Part shown: one piece after another, positions 1 to 8,295 of the stretch
Numbering within the stretch: the first letter of the stretch is position 1
Layout: every line of letters starts with the position of its first letter
Assembly: GCF_914271435.1 (NCBI RefSeq)
Contig: NZ_CAJZAI010000008.1
Coordinates: 214,092-278,091 of the forward strand
DNA from: Cupriavidus laharis
GTDB lineage: Bacteria > Pseudomonadota > Gammaproteobacteria > Burkholderiales > Burkholderiaceae
DNA: 64,000 nucleotides
Reading direction: 5' to 3'
Program-made: the position numbers and the translations under genes
The notes under the pieces: generated by a model
The model's input: only the letters and a program-made list of their open reading frames with translations
Told to the model about the DNA's origin: nothing
Databases searched by the model: none

Positions 1-737
1 AAGGTAATGACCACCAGCGTCTTCGACAGCGGCAGGTGGACACCGAACAACGGCAGCACCACCAGCAGGTAGATCGCCGTCAGGAACGTATTGATGGTCG
101 AGATCTGGATCTGCGCGAAGATGAACTGCGCAAACGCCTGCTGCAGCGAACGGGCCCGCGAGACCAGCGCCGTCGCCAGCGGCCGGCGGTTGGGGCGCGA
201 CACCGCGCGGTAGAGCGCCACCATCGCGCCGATGACCATGCCGATGATGATATGCAACAGCGTGCGCAGCACCTCCGCCCCCAGTTTCTGCGCCATCTGC
301 GCGTGTTCGCGCAGCCAGTGGATCATGGTGTTGGCCAGTTCCTCGACCGTACTCGGCAGCGCGCCGCTGACCCAGTCGGGCAACTGGCCGCGCGACTGGT
401 CGATGATGTCGGCGATGTGGTTCATCAGGGCGTCCAGCGTGCCCTCGCCGCTGACGAAGCGCACCAGTGCCCAGATACCGAGCGACAGCGCTACCAGGAT
501 CACGATGGACAGGATGGCAACGGCCAGTGCGTCATGCCGCTGGTTCAGGCGCTTCAGGCGCGGGGCGAGCACGTCTACCAGCGAGTACAGCAGCAGGCCG
601 GAGAGCAGGGCGGCGACAAGGTTGGCCTGGAGCACCGTCCAAAGCGCCAGGGCGGTGAGGAGGTAAGAGGCGCCGACCACGGTGAACCAGGCCGCTGGGA
701 GCAGGCGTGGTGCGGGGGGCGGGTCTTGGTGATCCAT
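1..737 (-). CDS. AI-2E/PerM-family membrane permease, cut by the window edge
   Basis: The frame opens with an ATG at 735-737 (protein begins MDHQDPPPAP) and runs leftward out of the window after about 245 codons, so roughly the last third of a usual 350-residue protein is not seen. Hydrophobic segments lie at about residues 18-60 and 68-90, followed by a polar, amphipathic middle part and another membrane pair after residue 140. This layout fits the AI-2E/PerM family (formerly UPF0118) of inner-membrane transporters. Members have been tied to autoinducer-2 export or cation antiport; the substrate cannot be read from sequence. It lies downstream of the MFS gene on the same strand, with a 217-base gap that shows no clear signal. 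Confidence 0.8.
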   Translation of the reverse strand, partial: MDHQDPPPAPRLLPAAWFTVVGASYLLTALALWTVLQANLVAALLSGLLLYSLVDVLAPRLKRLNQRHDALAVAILSIVILVALSLGIWALVRFVSGEGTLDALMNHIADIIDQSRGQLPDWVSGALPSTVEELANTMIHWLREHAQMAQKLGAEVLRTLLHIIIGMVIGAMVALYRAVSRPNRRPLATALVSRARSLQQAFAQFIFAQIQISTINTFLTAIYLLVVLPLFGVHLPLSKTLVVIT

Positions 738-954
738 CGAACTCTCCGGCGTATGTGTTGCTCCTGCGGCATCTGGGCGCGTGCGTGATGCACGAGGCTA
801 CGGGCGGGAGCGCTGGAGGTTGATTTTCGGGGCTGGATTGAGACTAGGCAAGCACCCCGATCTGTAGTTGAGGAAAACAAGCGGCCTCTTCCGGTCATAC
901 CGGCGCCATCCGGGCGCGATCCACCGCAATTTCCTTGTCTTGTTGGCTTCCCGA

Positions 955-2274
955 TCAGCCGGGCTGGTCAGGCAAGGATCCGCGGATCTCGTTGAGCACT
1001 CCGGCCTCGGCCTCCGGGTTCGATTCGCCATCCCTGGTGGCAATCAACGCTTTCGGTGTCAGCGGGATCAAGGTCAGGATCAGTGCGTACACCACGGTGG
1101 TCGCGATCACGCAATATGTGAATCCGTGCGTGGCGTCGCTATTGTAGATCCATGAGCCCAACAGATCGCCAGCGCGCGCCGAGAGCGCGAGGACGCCATC
1201 CACCAGCATCATCAAGGTTCCCTGCAAGCCTGGCGGGCAGGACCGGATCGCGAGATCGAAGTATGCTGCCGTGGCGACACCGCCCATCAGTCCTATCGGT
1301 GCTGCCAATACAAGGGCGAGATCGGCTGAATGAATGAAAGCGAGCGGAATCATCTGCGGTACTGCGATGATCGTTCCCCACCACAACAGCTTGTTCAGCG
1401 ATACCCTTTTGCACAGAAAGCCATATAGCAGGAATGTCGGGATGAATGCGGCGGCAAAGATCCCGTTGTAGTACGAGTAAACCGAATCCGATGCATGCAG
1501 CTCGTTGGTCAGATAGAACTGCAGCGGTGTGGCGGATCCCGGGGCAAAATTCCACAGAAAGCAGATGAATACGGCGGGATAGACGGCCTTATGCCTGACC
1601 AGCCGCCTGACATTCCCGACGAAATCCGTGCCTCTGGCTTGCGGTTTCTCGTAGAGGTGGCCGTAGACGAAAATGGGTTTCCAGAGCGCCAATACGGCAA
1701 TCAACAGGTTGAACATCGCGACCAGGAGGAGTGCTTCCTTCGCGGCAAGATGATCGGACACATATCCGGACGCGAACGCCCCTGCAACGACCGGCACGGA
1801 ACTGATTACGTTTCCCAGAGCGCTCAGGCGCCCGGACATGAGCTTCTCCTGGCCCACCAGCGCGATCAACCCCTGATAGGCAGCGGCGACGAATCTGGAC
1901 GACATCATGGCCAGCAGCATCCCGACGACCAGTCCCGCGTATGAGAAACCTGAAAATGCCATCAGGATGACTGCCGCCGCGGTCGCCGGGGCGAAGATCA
2001 GGAAGAAGCCGCGATCGCGCAATCCCAACGGGTTCCATTGGTCGCGCGCCAGGCCAAAAGCGAAGGCGATGTAGACGGGTATGCCCGTCACCAGCCGGAA
2101 TGTCGAGATCTGCGTCGCCGTCGCGTGCAACTGGTTCTTGAGTATGTACGACGTCTGTATATCGACCAGGTAACCGGCTGGCGTTGCCAGATAGATGAAC
2201 AGGGTCATCCAACCGAAATACAGCAAGGTTCGGTCGCTGCCTTCAGAACCATGACGACCGGAATCTGCCAGCAT
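955..2274 (-). CDS. MFS transporter (12-helix type)
   Basis: A 439-residue hydrophobic protein with about twelve membrane segments and a central cytoplasmic stretch around residue 215 (YGHLYEKPQ). The fold is that of a major facilitator superfamily carrier; an early helix contains GYLVDIQTSYIL and the region after helix 2 has ARDQWNP in place of the classical RxGRR loop. I chose the ATG at 2272-2274 because the upstream extension to a GTG at 2400 is polar, arginine-rich and unlike a transporter start. The ribosome site is weak. Substrate unknown; it somewhat resembles folate-biopterin/PUCC-like carriers, but this is a guess. No neighbouring catabolic gene suggests a substrate. Confidence 0.75.
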   Translation of the reverse strand: MLADSGRHGSEGSDRTLLYFGWMTLFIYLATPAGYLVDIQTSYILKNQLHATATQISTFRLVTGIPVYIAFAFGLARDQWNPLGLRDRGFFLIFAPATAAAVILMAFSGFSYAGLVVGMLLAMMSSRFVAAAYQGLIALVGQEKLMSGRLSALGNVISSVPVVAGAFASGYVSDHLAAKEALLLVAMFNLLIAVLALWKPIFVYGHLYEKPQARGTDFVGNVRRLVRHKAVYPAVFICFLWNFAPGSATPLQFYLTNELHASDSVYSYYNGIFAAAFIPTFLLYGFLCKRVSLNKLLWWGTIIAVPQMIPLAFIHSADLALVLAAPIGLMGGVATAAYFDLAIRSCPPGLQGTLMMLVDGVLALSARAGDLLGSWIYNSDATHGFTYCVIATTVVYALILTLIPLTPKALIATRDGESNPEAEAGVLNEIRGSLPDQPG

Positions 2275-2503
2275 TTTCGTAGCCTGACGGCAAGCTCGGG
2301 ATTTCCAACTGTTCCGGAGTGCGGAGCCGAACTGCGCGAAACGCCCCCCAAGCAGGCGAAAGCGAGTGGAGCGGCAAAGAATCGGCTCAAGCTGCAACAC
2401 CGGGCAACGTAAAAAGAATACAGCGTCGGCGGAAGCGTGCAGATAAAAGATACCCCCGGCAAAATCCGCGCAGCAATCCGTTGCGCGGCCCTGGAGACTG
2501 CCG

Positions 2504-3213
2504 ATGATTCGCTTGCTGATGTTGCTGTTGGGCGTGGATTACCTGCGCTCGCGCTGGAAGGCACTGGCCCGGACCGGTGCCATCAGCATGGTGGTAGGCA
2601 TCGTGCTGTTCCTGGCGGATGGCATAGTCGAGATCGCACTGGCGATCTTCTTCATCCAGCCGTACCCGACGCATTACGTGGGCACCGTGCCGTACTGCCC
2701 TGGGGCTCGGCCTGGTCTTCGGTGGCTGGAACTGCTGTTGCTGGCGTCGCGCGTGCGGCGGCTGGCAGGCAATCCGGGCGTCTCAGACAATGCAAAATCC
2801 GCTGCCGCTGCCGCTGCACCGGATGCGGGTGCGCACCGGCTGACCACCTGGGATGGCCCGCCCTCGGCCGACGAGCGCGCGCTGACCGTGCACGTCTGGA
2901 TGCCGGTCGGTACGGCGAAGTCGGAGGCGTGCCGGCACCCGATCATCGATCGCCATATCGCCGAGGTGGATCGCGATGGCGTTATCTCCATCGGCCACGC
3001 CGCGCTGGAATCGCCCGAAGGCATCTACATCAGCCTCTATCCGGCGGTCGAGATCGACCGTTCGCCTGACGACTTCGCGCGCCCGCTGCGCGCGACGCGC
3101 GAGAACGATGCTCCGGCCTGTTCCAGCCGGACTATCCGACCGAGTCGAAAGCGTGGTGCCCGTCGACGGTGCAGGTCCGCATCCGCAACTGCGATGCCGG
3201 CCGCCTGTGTTAA
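2504..3213 (+). pseudogene. decayed HdeD-like (DUF308) membrane protein with C-terminal extension
   Basis: The start MIRLLMLLLGVDYLRSRW and the segment FFIQPYPTHYVGTVPYC look like the first and last membrane parts of an HdeD/DUF308 protein, but the four or so helices expected between them are absent, which suggests an internal deletion. After PYC the frame slips: the bases at about 2699-2738 read more sensibly in the +1 frame (LGLGLVFGGWN) before the original frame resumes with LLLLASRVRRLAG, as if one base was gained and one lost. Near 3118 a second slip occurs: the shifted frame reads LFQPDYPTESKAWCPSTVQV and ends at TAA 3211-3213. Comparison with intact relatives is from memory. Probably non-functional. 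Confidence 0.6.
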
Positions 3214-3273
3214 GGATGGTTTGATGCCTGCCCTCTGTTCTGCTGTCTCGTTAACGGCGCGCGAGCGTACCAG

Positions 3274-3696
3274 TTACCGCTGCGCTCTCCGACGCTGCAT
3301 GCCTACCACGGTCACCGCCGCACAGCACACCAGGTTGAGCACCGCGATCAGCGTGAAGAACAGGTCGTGGATGAGGACCGCACCGTAGGCCACAGCGGTC
3401 GCGTTGGCCACAACCCATGATCCCCAGGTGAACAGGGAGATGTCGCGCGCACCGTCTGTGCTGCGCCAGACCGCCATCAATTGCGGCACATAGGTGAAGA
3501 CGCGTGCTGCGTTGGTCAGGATGTAGAGCGAAGCGATCGTCGAGTTTGTCGTCCAGGGGGACACTGTCGCCTGGAGGTATCCGGCCGGCCTGTTCCAGAT
3601 GAACGCTGCAAGAATGCAGGAGATCAGGGTGACCACATAGCCGGCGGACGTTCGCTTGGCGGCCGTGGCGAGGATTCGAGTGACGTAGTCGACCAT
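3274..3696 (-). CDS. PQ-loop/SemiSWEET-like small membrane protein
   Basis: A 140-residue protein with four likely membrane helices. The motif YVPQLMAVWRSTDGARDISLFTW (residues about 68-90) carries the Pro-Gln pair and downstream polar turn typical of PQ-loop proteins, the superfamily that includes SemiSWEET sugar transporters and KDEL-receptor-like proteins. Bacterial members have one three-helix unit and act as dimers; here an extra N-terminal helix is present. The start ATG at 3694-3696 is preceded by AAAGG. The substrate is unknown. Its upstream region, only 21 bases away, is interrupted by the 174-bp repeat, so its promoter may now lie within or be shaped by that element. Confidence 0.65.
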   Translation of the reverse strand: MVDYVTRILATAAKRTSAGYVVTLISCILAAFIWNRPAGYLQATVSPWTTNSTIASLYILTNAARVFTYVPQLMAVWRSTDGARDISLFTWGSWVVANATAVAYGAVLIHDLFFTLIAVLNLVCCAAVTVVGMQRRRAQR

Positions 3697-3716
3697 CGGA
3701 GCAACCTTTCTTCCAT

Positions 3717-3890
3717 CTATTGAGCTTTCCCTATTTCACGACAACATCAAAGCAACCACCGTCATTCCCGCGAAGGCGGGAATCCAGCGTCTTACAAGTC
3801 CCCCGAAGGGGGACAAAAAGTCACTGGGTCCCCGCCTGCGCGGGGACGACGAATATTTTGCGTTGTCATGAATTCTGGAAACATCAATAG
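3717..3890 (+). mobile_element. MITE-like repeat, copy 1 (168-bp element plus TA/TA target copies)
   Basis: This 174-bp block is repeated base for base in inverted orientation at 29462-29635. Its outer ends are CTATTGA and TCAATAG, a 7-bp terminal inverted repeat. Inside are three small hairpins: ATTCCCGC/GCGGGAAT, TCCCC/GGGGA and GTCCCCGC/GCGGGGAC. The flanks are best explained as a 168-bp element (3720-3887) inserted at CTAG with duplication of TA, as IS630/Tc1-type transposases do. It encodes no protein. It lies between the PQ-loop gene and the luxR-type gene. Confidence 0.8.
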
Positions 3891-3971
3891 GAATTCGTGT
3901 TGCTTGTAAGCGTATAAAATCGTTCCCAGCGCCGCGTCATCGGAAGCGATGAGGGACAAGACTAATAAGAA
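3888..3971 (+). repeat. 84-bp inverted repeat, left copy (upstream of luxR-type gene)
   Basis: Bases 3888-3971 match the reverse complement of 5579-5662 at about 77 of 84 positions. The left copy forms the promoter and leader of the LuxR-type gene and contains an AT-rich block GTATAAAAT that could be its -10 region. The outer end coincides with the right boundary of the MITE, and the right copy shows what the site looks like without the MITE (TCTAGGAATTC). Confidence 0.8.
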
Positions 3972-3985
3972 GAAGGGAGTTCGAC

Positions 3986-5140
3986 ATGAACGGTCTTGAG
4001 GGTGTAACGGCCCAGCAACTTTCCGATGTGATCGGCGCCATCTATGACTGCGCCCTCGATCCCGAGCGCTGGCCGTCCACCTGCCGGACGGTTGCGGACC
4101 TGTGCGCAAGCACGGGCGGCGGCATCTGCGTGCATGACCTCAAGCAGGTGCGCAACGACCAATTGTTCGTGTTCGGCTACCAACCCGATTTCCTGGAGAA
4201 GCTGGGCAGCCAGTTCGCCGAAAGCCCGATGGCCGCCGCGGATATCGTCTCGAATGTCGGCGATGTCAACTCGCTGGGCAAGGAGCCCCGGCAACTGCTT
4301 GAAAGCCGCTTCTACCGCGAAGTCCTGGAGCCCTACGGGCTGACGGACATAATCTGGTTTCCGGCGCTGCGCACTGGCGGGCGAATGGCCTCGCTGCACG
4401 CTTCCCGCAGCGACAGGAAGCCCCTCTACCAGCAGCACGAGGTGCAACTGTTCAGGCTGCTGTCTCCGCATGTCTGCCGGGCACTCGCGATCTCCGATGC
4501 GCTCGACATCCGGGCGCTTCGATCGGAGATGCTCGAAAAGACGCTCGACGGGCTTTCCGCCGGCGTCTTCCTTACGGCGCGCGATGGCCGCGTCGTCTAC
4601 ATGAATGCGGCGGCCGAGCGGCAGGTGAAGGCGGGCCATTCGATCTGCCTCGCCCACAACCGGCTGTCCGCCATCCATCCTGTGGCCCGTGCGGCACTCG
4701 AGAAGAACATCGATGCCGCGACGCGCGCGGACACCACCTCATCCTGGAGCGAGCATTCCGTGGCGATTCCAGATGGCGCTGGCGCCGGCAGCGGCTACGT
4801 CGCTACCCTGCTGCCGATCGAGAACGGCGAGCGCCGCGGAATCCTTGCACCCTTCGCCGCATCGGTCGCCGTGTTCATGCAAGACCCCATTCAGATCCCG
4901 CTCATGCCGGGCGAAGCCTTTGCGCGGCTGCATGGGCTGACCGGTGGCGAACTGCGCGTGCTGCTGGCGCTCTCGCAAGGGCTCGGCGGAATGGAGTCGG
5001 CAGAGATGCTCGGCATCAGCGAGCCAACCGTTCGCACTCATCTGCAGCACATCTTTTCCAAGACCGGCACGACAAGGCAGTCCGATCTTCTGAGCCTGCT
5101 GCATCGCTCCACGCCGCCGGTTCGCGCCGAAGCGCACTAA
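3986..5140 (+). CDS. LuxR-type helix-turn-helix transcriptional regulator
   Basis: A 384-residue regulator. The C-terminal part, about residues 312-375, holds a LuxR/FixJ-type DNA-binding domain (LTGGELRVLLALSQG, then GISEPTVRTHLQHIFSKTG). The N-terminal 300 residues resemble the sensory region of a group of stand-alone proteobacterial LuxR-type proteins with a PAS-like middle (LSAGVFLTARDGRVVYMNAA, about residues 192-211); it lacks a phosphoacceptor receiver domain and an obvious acyl-homoserine-lactone pocket. AAGAAGGGAG lies 7 bases before the ATG. No target gene is adjacent: the next open frame downstream is 700 bases away. The gene sits between the two arms of an 84-bp inverted repeat, which suggests movement or duplication of this block. 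Confidence 0.85.
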   Translation: MNGLEGVTAQQLSDVIGAIYDCALDPERWPSTCRTVADLCASTGGGICVHDLKQVRNDQLFVFGYQPDFLEKLGSQFAESPMAAADIVSNVGDVNSLGKEPRQLLESRFYREVLEPYGLTDIIWFPALRTGGRMASLHASRSDRKPLYQQHEVQLFRLLSPHVCRALAISDALDIRALRSEMLEKTLDGLSAGVFLTARDGRVVYMNAAAERQVKAGHSICLAHNRLSAIHPVARAALEKNIDAATRADTTSSWSEHSVAIPDGAGAGSGYVATLLPIENGERRGILAPFAASVAVFMQDPIQIPLMPGEAFARLHGLTGGELRVLLALSQGLGGMESAEMLGISEPTVRTHLQHIFSKTGTTRQSDLLSLLHRSTPPVRAEAH

Positions 5141-5295
5141 AACTTGCGCTGTCTGAAGGCGCCGCCATCATCAAAACTGATGAGGCGCTCCGCCCAGGGC
5201 GAACGATGACCGAATTCATCGCCCGGCACGCAGTGCAGCAGCAGAGGACATGGACGTCTCCTCCGGCGAAGTGACGTGCGAGGTGCTGTCAAAAA

Positions 5296-5327
5296 CAAAG
5301 CTGCCGACGAATTCGTCGGCAGCTTTG
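5296..5327. terminator. perfect 32-bp palindrome, probable intrinsic terminator
   Basis: The sequence is a perfect inverted repeat with arms CAAAGCTGCCGACGAA. On the minus strand the stem is followed by TTTTTGACAG after the closing TTTG, giving a good T-run; on the plus strand, the direction of the LuxR-type gene that ends 155 bases before, the T-run is only TTTG. It could serve both directions. No gene that needs a minus-strand terminator is visible to its right. Confidence 0.55.
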
Positions 5328-5578
5328 GGAGTGTCCCTAGGCCGGACAAGGACCATAGGGCGATTACTCCAGACTTTCAACGGATTTTGTTAACGGCTAG
5401 CCGATGAGCCGCCGTTTGATCCAAGTGCTACGCGCAGCTTCCTTAACACCACTTAACTGCCGCTGGACCTGGCACCACTCAACGGGCGGCCGGCACGTTC
5501 TCAACATTCTTGCTGGTTAGTGGCATCCGCAAAGGTCCAGGCAGCTCATTCGACTATCAACTTTCCGTGTAGGTTTTT

Positions 5579-5662
5579 TTGTTATTAGTCTTGTCCGTCA
5601 TCGCTTCCGATGACGCGGCGTTGGGAACGATTTCATAAGCTTACGAGCAACCCGAATTCCTA
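5579..5662 (-). repeat. 84-bp inverted repeat, right copy (MITE-free version)
   Basis: Reverse complement of the leader region at 3888-3971 with about seven mismatches. In this copy the sequence continues through TCTAGGAATTC with no MITE, so it shows the likely empty target site of copy 1. If it once drove a gene on the minus strand, that gene is gone; nothing coherent can be read to the left of 5579. Confidence 0.8.
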
Positions 5663-5836
5663 GATAGAACCGAGGTGCGCAGTGAGTAACTGACGCTCCG
5701 TCGAGCCGGATGTCGGGTAACGGCCGAAAGCTAGCCAACTTAGCAATTCACGGTCAACAAGGCAACGAGTGCAATGGTTTCTGCGAGAGTCGGGCTAGGT
5801 GACTCGCAGTCTGCCGCCACCGATACGGAGCCGCTG

Positions 5837-6124
5837 ATGAATCCTGATCCCCTTCTGCGCACAACTGGGCGACATGTTCTTGCCATTGGCGCACTTACAT
5901 TCTGCGCTGTCGCACATTGCGAGCCGGCGGCAACGCCGGAACAGAAATTCCCGCCCGGCTACCTGGAAGCTTGCTCGACCGGTTACGACAACGGTCAGGC
6001 CGCCCAAGCGCCTGCTCCAGACAAGACGCAAGTAATGACACTTGGTGCCGTGCTCCGGACCTCACTTGTTGCCCAGCCTCCAACACCGAGTTCTTCGCCA
6101 AACAAAACGAAGACCGGGAAGTGA
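5837..6124 (+). CDS. small putative secreted protein, unrecognised
   Basis: A 95-residue frame starting at ATG 5837 with GGAG about 9 bases upstream. The start has two arginines and lysine-poor polar residues, then a hydrophobic run HVLAIGALTFCAVAHC (about residues 14-29) that looks like a signal peptide, followed by a proline- and threonine-rich mature part (SLVAQPPTPSSSPNKTK). I do not recognise a family. An upstream in-frame GTG or ATG would add about 20 residues without a signal-like character. It is isolated between the luxR block and the toxin-antitoxin pair. It could be spurious. Confidence 0.4.
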   Translation: MNPDPLLRTTGRHVLAIGALTFCAVAHCEPAATPEQKFPPGYLEACSTGYDNGQAAQAPAPDKTQVMTLGAVLRTSLVAQPPTPSSSPNKTKTGK

Positions 6125-6183
6125 CTAGGCGGATTTCGGCATTGGCGACTGTCATCCCCGAGTAGCGCAATGTTTGGCTGCCC

Positions 6184-6212
6184 CCCGAGTCTCCGCAGCA
6201 GGGAGACTCGGG
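6184..6212 (+). terminator. 11-bp stem-loop after the small secreted ORF
   Basis: CCCGAGTCTCC and GGAGACTCGGG form a perfect 11-bp stem with a 7-base loop, 60 bases after the preceding stop codon. There is no T-run after it, so it may be a Rho-dependent pause, an mRNA stabiliser or an attenuator ahead of the toxin-antitoxin genes rather than a classic terminator. Confidence 0.4.
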
Positions 6213-6397
6213 CCATTCTCCACCCACGGTTCGAGCGCTTAACTCGCAGATTGGCAAATGAAGGTTCTTCGCAAAATTCCGGGAAACCAAGGTCCCTTAT
6301 CGGACCCGTAGCGGTCGCTCGCAGGTCTGGCAAAGTTGACGAAAGACTGTTAACGGACTATATTTGGTCTACCTACGCCATCCACAGGAGCCGTGCG

Positions 6398-6682
6398 ATG
6401 CGAATTGCCGATCACGTCAAGCCAATCAGCTATCTCAAGAGTGAAGCCGCGCAGATCGTCAAGGACCTTGCTGAATCTGGTGAACCATTGATCATCACCC
6501 AAAACGGCGAAGCCAAGCTCGTTGTCCAGGACGTGCGCAGCTATGAATCCGACCGGCAAACATTGGCACTGCTGAAGATTCTGGCCCTTGGGCAAAAGCA
6601 GATCGAGCAGGAAAAGTTTTCCGACATCGATGATGTGTTCGCAGAACTGGACGAACTGGACCGGCAAGAGAAGCGGCGCTGA
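6398..6682 (+). CDS. Phd/YefM-family antitoxin
   Basis: A 94-residue protein, start ATG 6398 chosen because AGGAG lies 7 bases before it and the N-terminus MRIADHVKPISYLKSEAAQI matches the Phd/YefM fold (an N-terminal beta-alpha DNA-binding domain with the motif ISYLK.EA and GEPLIITQNGEAKLVV). The acidic C-terminal tail (DIDDVFAELDELD) is the expected toxin-binding segment. It represses its own operon and neutralises the toxin encoded next. The toxin start overlaps its stop as TGATG. Regulation should be autorepression from the short upstream region; no operator was resolved. Confidence 0.88.
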   Translation: MRIADHVKPISYLKSEAAQIVKDLAESGEPLIITQNGEAKLVVQDVRSYESDRQTLALLKILALGQKQIEQEKFSDIDDVFAELDELDRQEKRR

Positions 6683-7017
6683 TGGCCTCCACATTGCTGA
6701 AGGCAAAGCTTCTCGACAGCGGTAAAGCCGAGCTGAAGCGGGTGCGCCGCTACGTTGTGGACGCATTTGGCATGGCCGTCTGGGAAGACTCGTATGCTCA
6801 GATCCAGGCATCCATCACTCGCATCCGGGAGTATCCGGAATGCGGCCATATTGTCGATGAACTCAGTGGGCTAACCGCGGAAAGATTCCGCGAAGTGCAT
6901 TGCGGAAAGAATCGAATTATCTATGAAGTCGGGGACGACGCTATTTATGTGCACTTGATCATAGATCAGCGTCGAGATCTGACTGCGCTGCTGCAGAAAA
7001 TCATCCTGCAGGTGTGA
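6682..7017 (+). CDS. RelE/ParE-superfamily toxin
   Basis: A 111-residue protein translated from an ATG that overlaps the antitoxin stop (TGATG). It has the RelE/ParE pattern: an N-terminal helical hairpin (AELKRVRRYVVDAFGMAVWEDSYAQI), then YPECGHIVDEL and the beta-strand block FREVHCGKNRIIYEV followed by VHLIIDQRRD. The FREV..G..RIIY core is typical of the group that pairs with Phd/YefM antitoxins. It is either an mRNA-cleaving RelE type or a gyrase-poisoning ParE type; the lack of a clear RelE catalytic triad leaves this open. The module probably stabilises this accessory segment. Confidence 0.85.
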   Translation: MASTLLKAKLLDSGKAELKRVRRYVVDAFGMAVWEDSYAQIQASITRIREYPECGHIVDELSGLTAERFREVHCGKNRIIYEVGDDAIYVHLIIDQRRDLTALLQKIILQV

Positions 7018-7308
7018 GAAGAGACGGCCAGCGTCGCGATCCCTTGTATAGATGATTTTCGCTGAGTCGAAGGCTTATCACTACAGAACGGTGAGCTTCT
7101 TCGTTCGACCAGCCAGGGCAAAGGCCAATCACCTTCAGTTGTGCCGGTAGAACGAATCGCTGTCCGCCACTCTACGAAGCGGGGCGAAGCCCCCGGGCAG
7201 TCCAGGCCAAGCGTTCGTCAAAAGTTGTATCCTTTGCGATACGGGGTGCCGACGGGCGTCATGGCCCTCAGTTCTCCGTCATGGCACGGAAAGTATGGCA
7301 CTGACAAC

Positions 7309-7689
7309 ATGTGGCGTATTCATGCACGGATTGTGCTTTGCATCATGTTGGCTGCCTGCGTATCGACCGGCGTCAACGTGACACCGGAGCATTTGTCGAA
7401 CTTCTTGCCCGGTTTCTCCACCATTGACGACGTCACTACCCAGCTCGGGACGCCAACTTCCCAAGTCACGCTGAAGAGCGGATCCACCATCCTGATCTAT
7501 TCATTCGCGACCTCCAGGCCTCACCCTGAAAGCTTTATCCCGTTCATTGGCCCGCTCTTTGCCGGAGGCGAGATCCGGTCATCGACCGTCCTGTTCGAGT
7601 TTGACGAGAACGGCGTCCTCAGGAGTCAGCGCAGAACGACGTCGAGCGGTGCTTCAGGCTGGAGCGTGTTGCCCTCCGACGCAATGTAG
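7309..7689 (+). CDS. outer-membrane-type lipoprotein, SmpA/OmlA-like
   Basis: A 126-residue protein with a lipoprotein signal peptide: [17 protein letters not shown], lipobox LAAC, the cysteine at residue 17. The mature part contains the pattern [20 protein letters not shown], which matches the BamE/SmpA/OmlA fold (small helix then G.P). Later strands TILIYSF and [13 protein letters not shown] follow the same fold. I chose ATG 7309; upstream in-frame ATGs at 7261 would give a longer, poorer signal peptide. It is unlikely to be BamE itself; paralogues of this kind are common and of unknown role. Not obviously in an operon. Confidence 0.72.
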   Translation: MWRIHARIVLCIMLAACVSTGVNVTPEHLSNFLPGFSTIDDVTTQLGTPTSQVTLKSGSTILIYSFATSRPHPESFIPFIGPLFAGGEIRSSTVLFEFDENGVLRSQRRTTSSGASGWSVLPSDAM

Positions 7690-7748
7690 TTTGTCCGCCG
7701 GGCAGGGCAGTATACTTTCGGCCTTTGCCACGCATCCAAGGATTACCC

Positions 7749-8090
7749 ATGAGCGCATTACCCCCCTGCCCGAAATGTAATTCCGAGTTCACCTATGAAG
7801 ATGGGGGACTCTATATTTGTCCGGAATGCGCGCATGAATGGTCGGCGCAGGCATCGGCACCGGCTGAAGCGGAAGCAAGGATTTATCGCGATTCAGCGGG
7901 CAACGTATTGCAGGATGGAGATACCGTCACTGTCATCAAGGATCTCAAGCTGAAGGGCTCAGCCGGCGTGATCAAGATGGGCACCAAGGTAAAGAACATT
8001 CGCCTGGTCGACGGTGACCACGATATCGATTGCAAGATCGATGGCTTTGGTCCCATGAGCCTGAAATCGGAGTTCGTCAGGAAGGTGTGA
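7749..8090 (+). CDS. yjdM: YjdM/PhnA-family zinc-ribbon protein
   Basis: A 113-residue protein with an N-terminal zinc ribbon (Cys7, Cys10, Cys24, Cys27: PPCPKC and YICPEC) and a C-terminal SH3-like domain with [19 protein letters not shown] and the ending SEFVRKV. This matches the small protein once called PhnA and now YjdM in E. coli (111 residues). The name came from the alkylphosphonate operon; no phosphonate genes are nearby and its function remains uncertain. Start ATG 7749 is chosen because the protein then begins MSALPPCP as in the family. Single-gene unit. Confidence 0.93.
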   Translation: MSALPPCPKCNSEFTYEDGGLYICPECAHEWSAQASAPAEAEARIYRDSAGNVLQDGDTVTVIKDLKLKGSAGVIKMGTKVKNIRLVDGDHDIDCKIDGFGPMSLKSEFVRKV

Positions 8091-8146
8091 CGAGGTCCGC
8101 GGGAAACCGCCCACTGTCGTCCTGACAACGGACCTCCAAAGCGAAA

Positions 8147-8172
8147 GAGCCCCCGCTCATTTGCGAGGGCTC
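8147..8172 (-). terminator. probable terminator of tctBA
   Basis: GAGCCC and GGGCTC pair across CCGCTCATTTGCGA, and inner bases extend the stem. On the minus strand the stem is followed by TTTCGCTTTGG, a T-rich tail, and it lies about 120 bases past the tctA stop. It may also end yjdM transcripts arriving from the left. Confidence 0.5.
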
Positions 8173-8295
8173 GTCCGGACAGAGATCGGTGTCGTGGTGT
8201 TCGCGGGCCAGGCTGCGAGGCGTGGCAGTGCGTTCACGACAGCAGCGCCTCGGGATGCTGCCATGAGGGAGACATCTCTTGCCTGGCCACCGCGG

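Larger units (their letters stand above)
5141..5836. other. gene-poor gap of about 700 bases
   Basis: No convincing coding frame is present. The stretch holds a perfect 32-bp palindrome (5296-5327), the right arm of the 84-bp inverted repeat (5579-5662), and near 5452-5500 two short direct repeats (CACCACTTAACTG and CACCACTCAACGG) that could be residue of a mobile element end. Base composition is more AT-rich than the neighbours, consistent with transferred or decayed DNA. Confidence 0.6.

Noticed and set aside
36..788. Plus-strand frames over the first 800 bases
   Set aside because: The minus strand encodes a coherent membrane protein of the AI-2E/PerM family through the window edge.
3760..3860. 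Hairpin-rich block read as a CRISPR or REP cluster
   Set aside because: The hairpins are different from one another and form one unit that recurs as a whole at 29.5 kb, so a MITE-like element explains them better.
5452..5500. Direct repeats CACCACTTAACTG and CACCACTCAACGG as an IS21-type end
   Set aside because: Only two short imperfect repeats, no transposase remnant and no terminal CA or TG pairing that I could trust.
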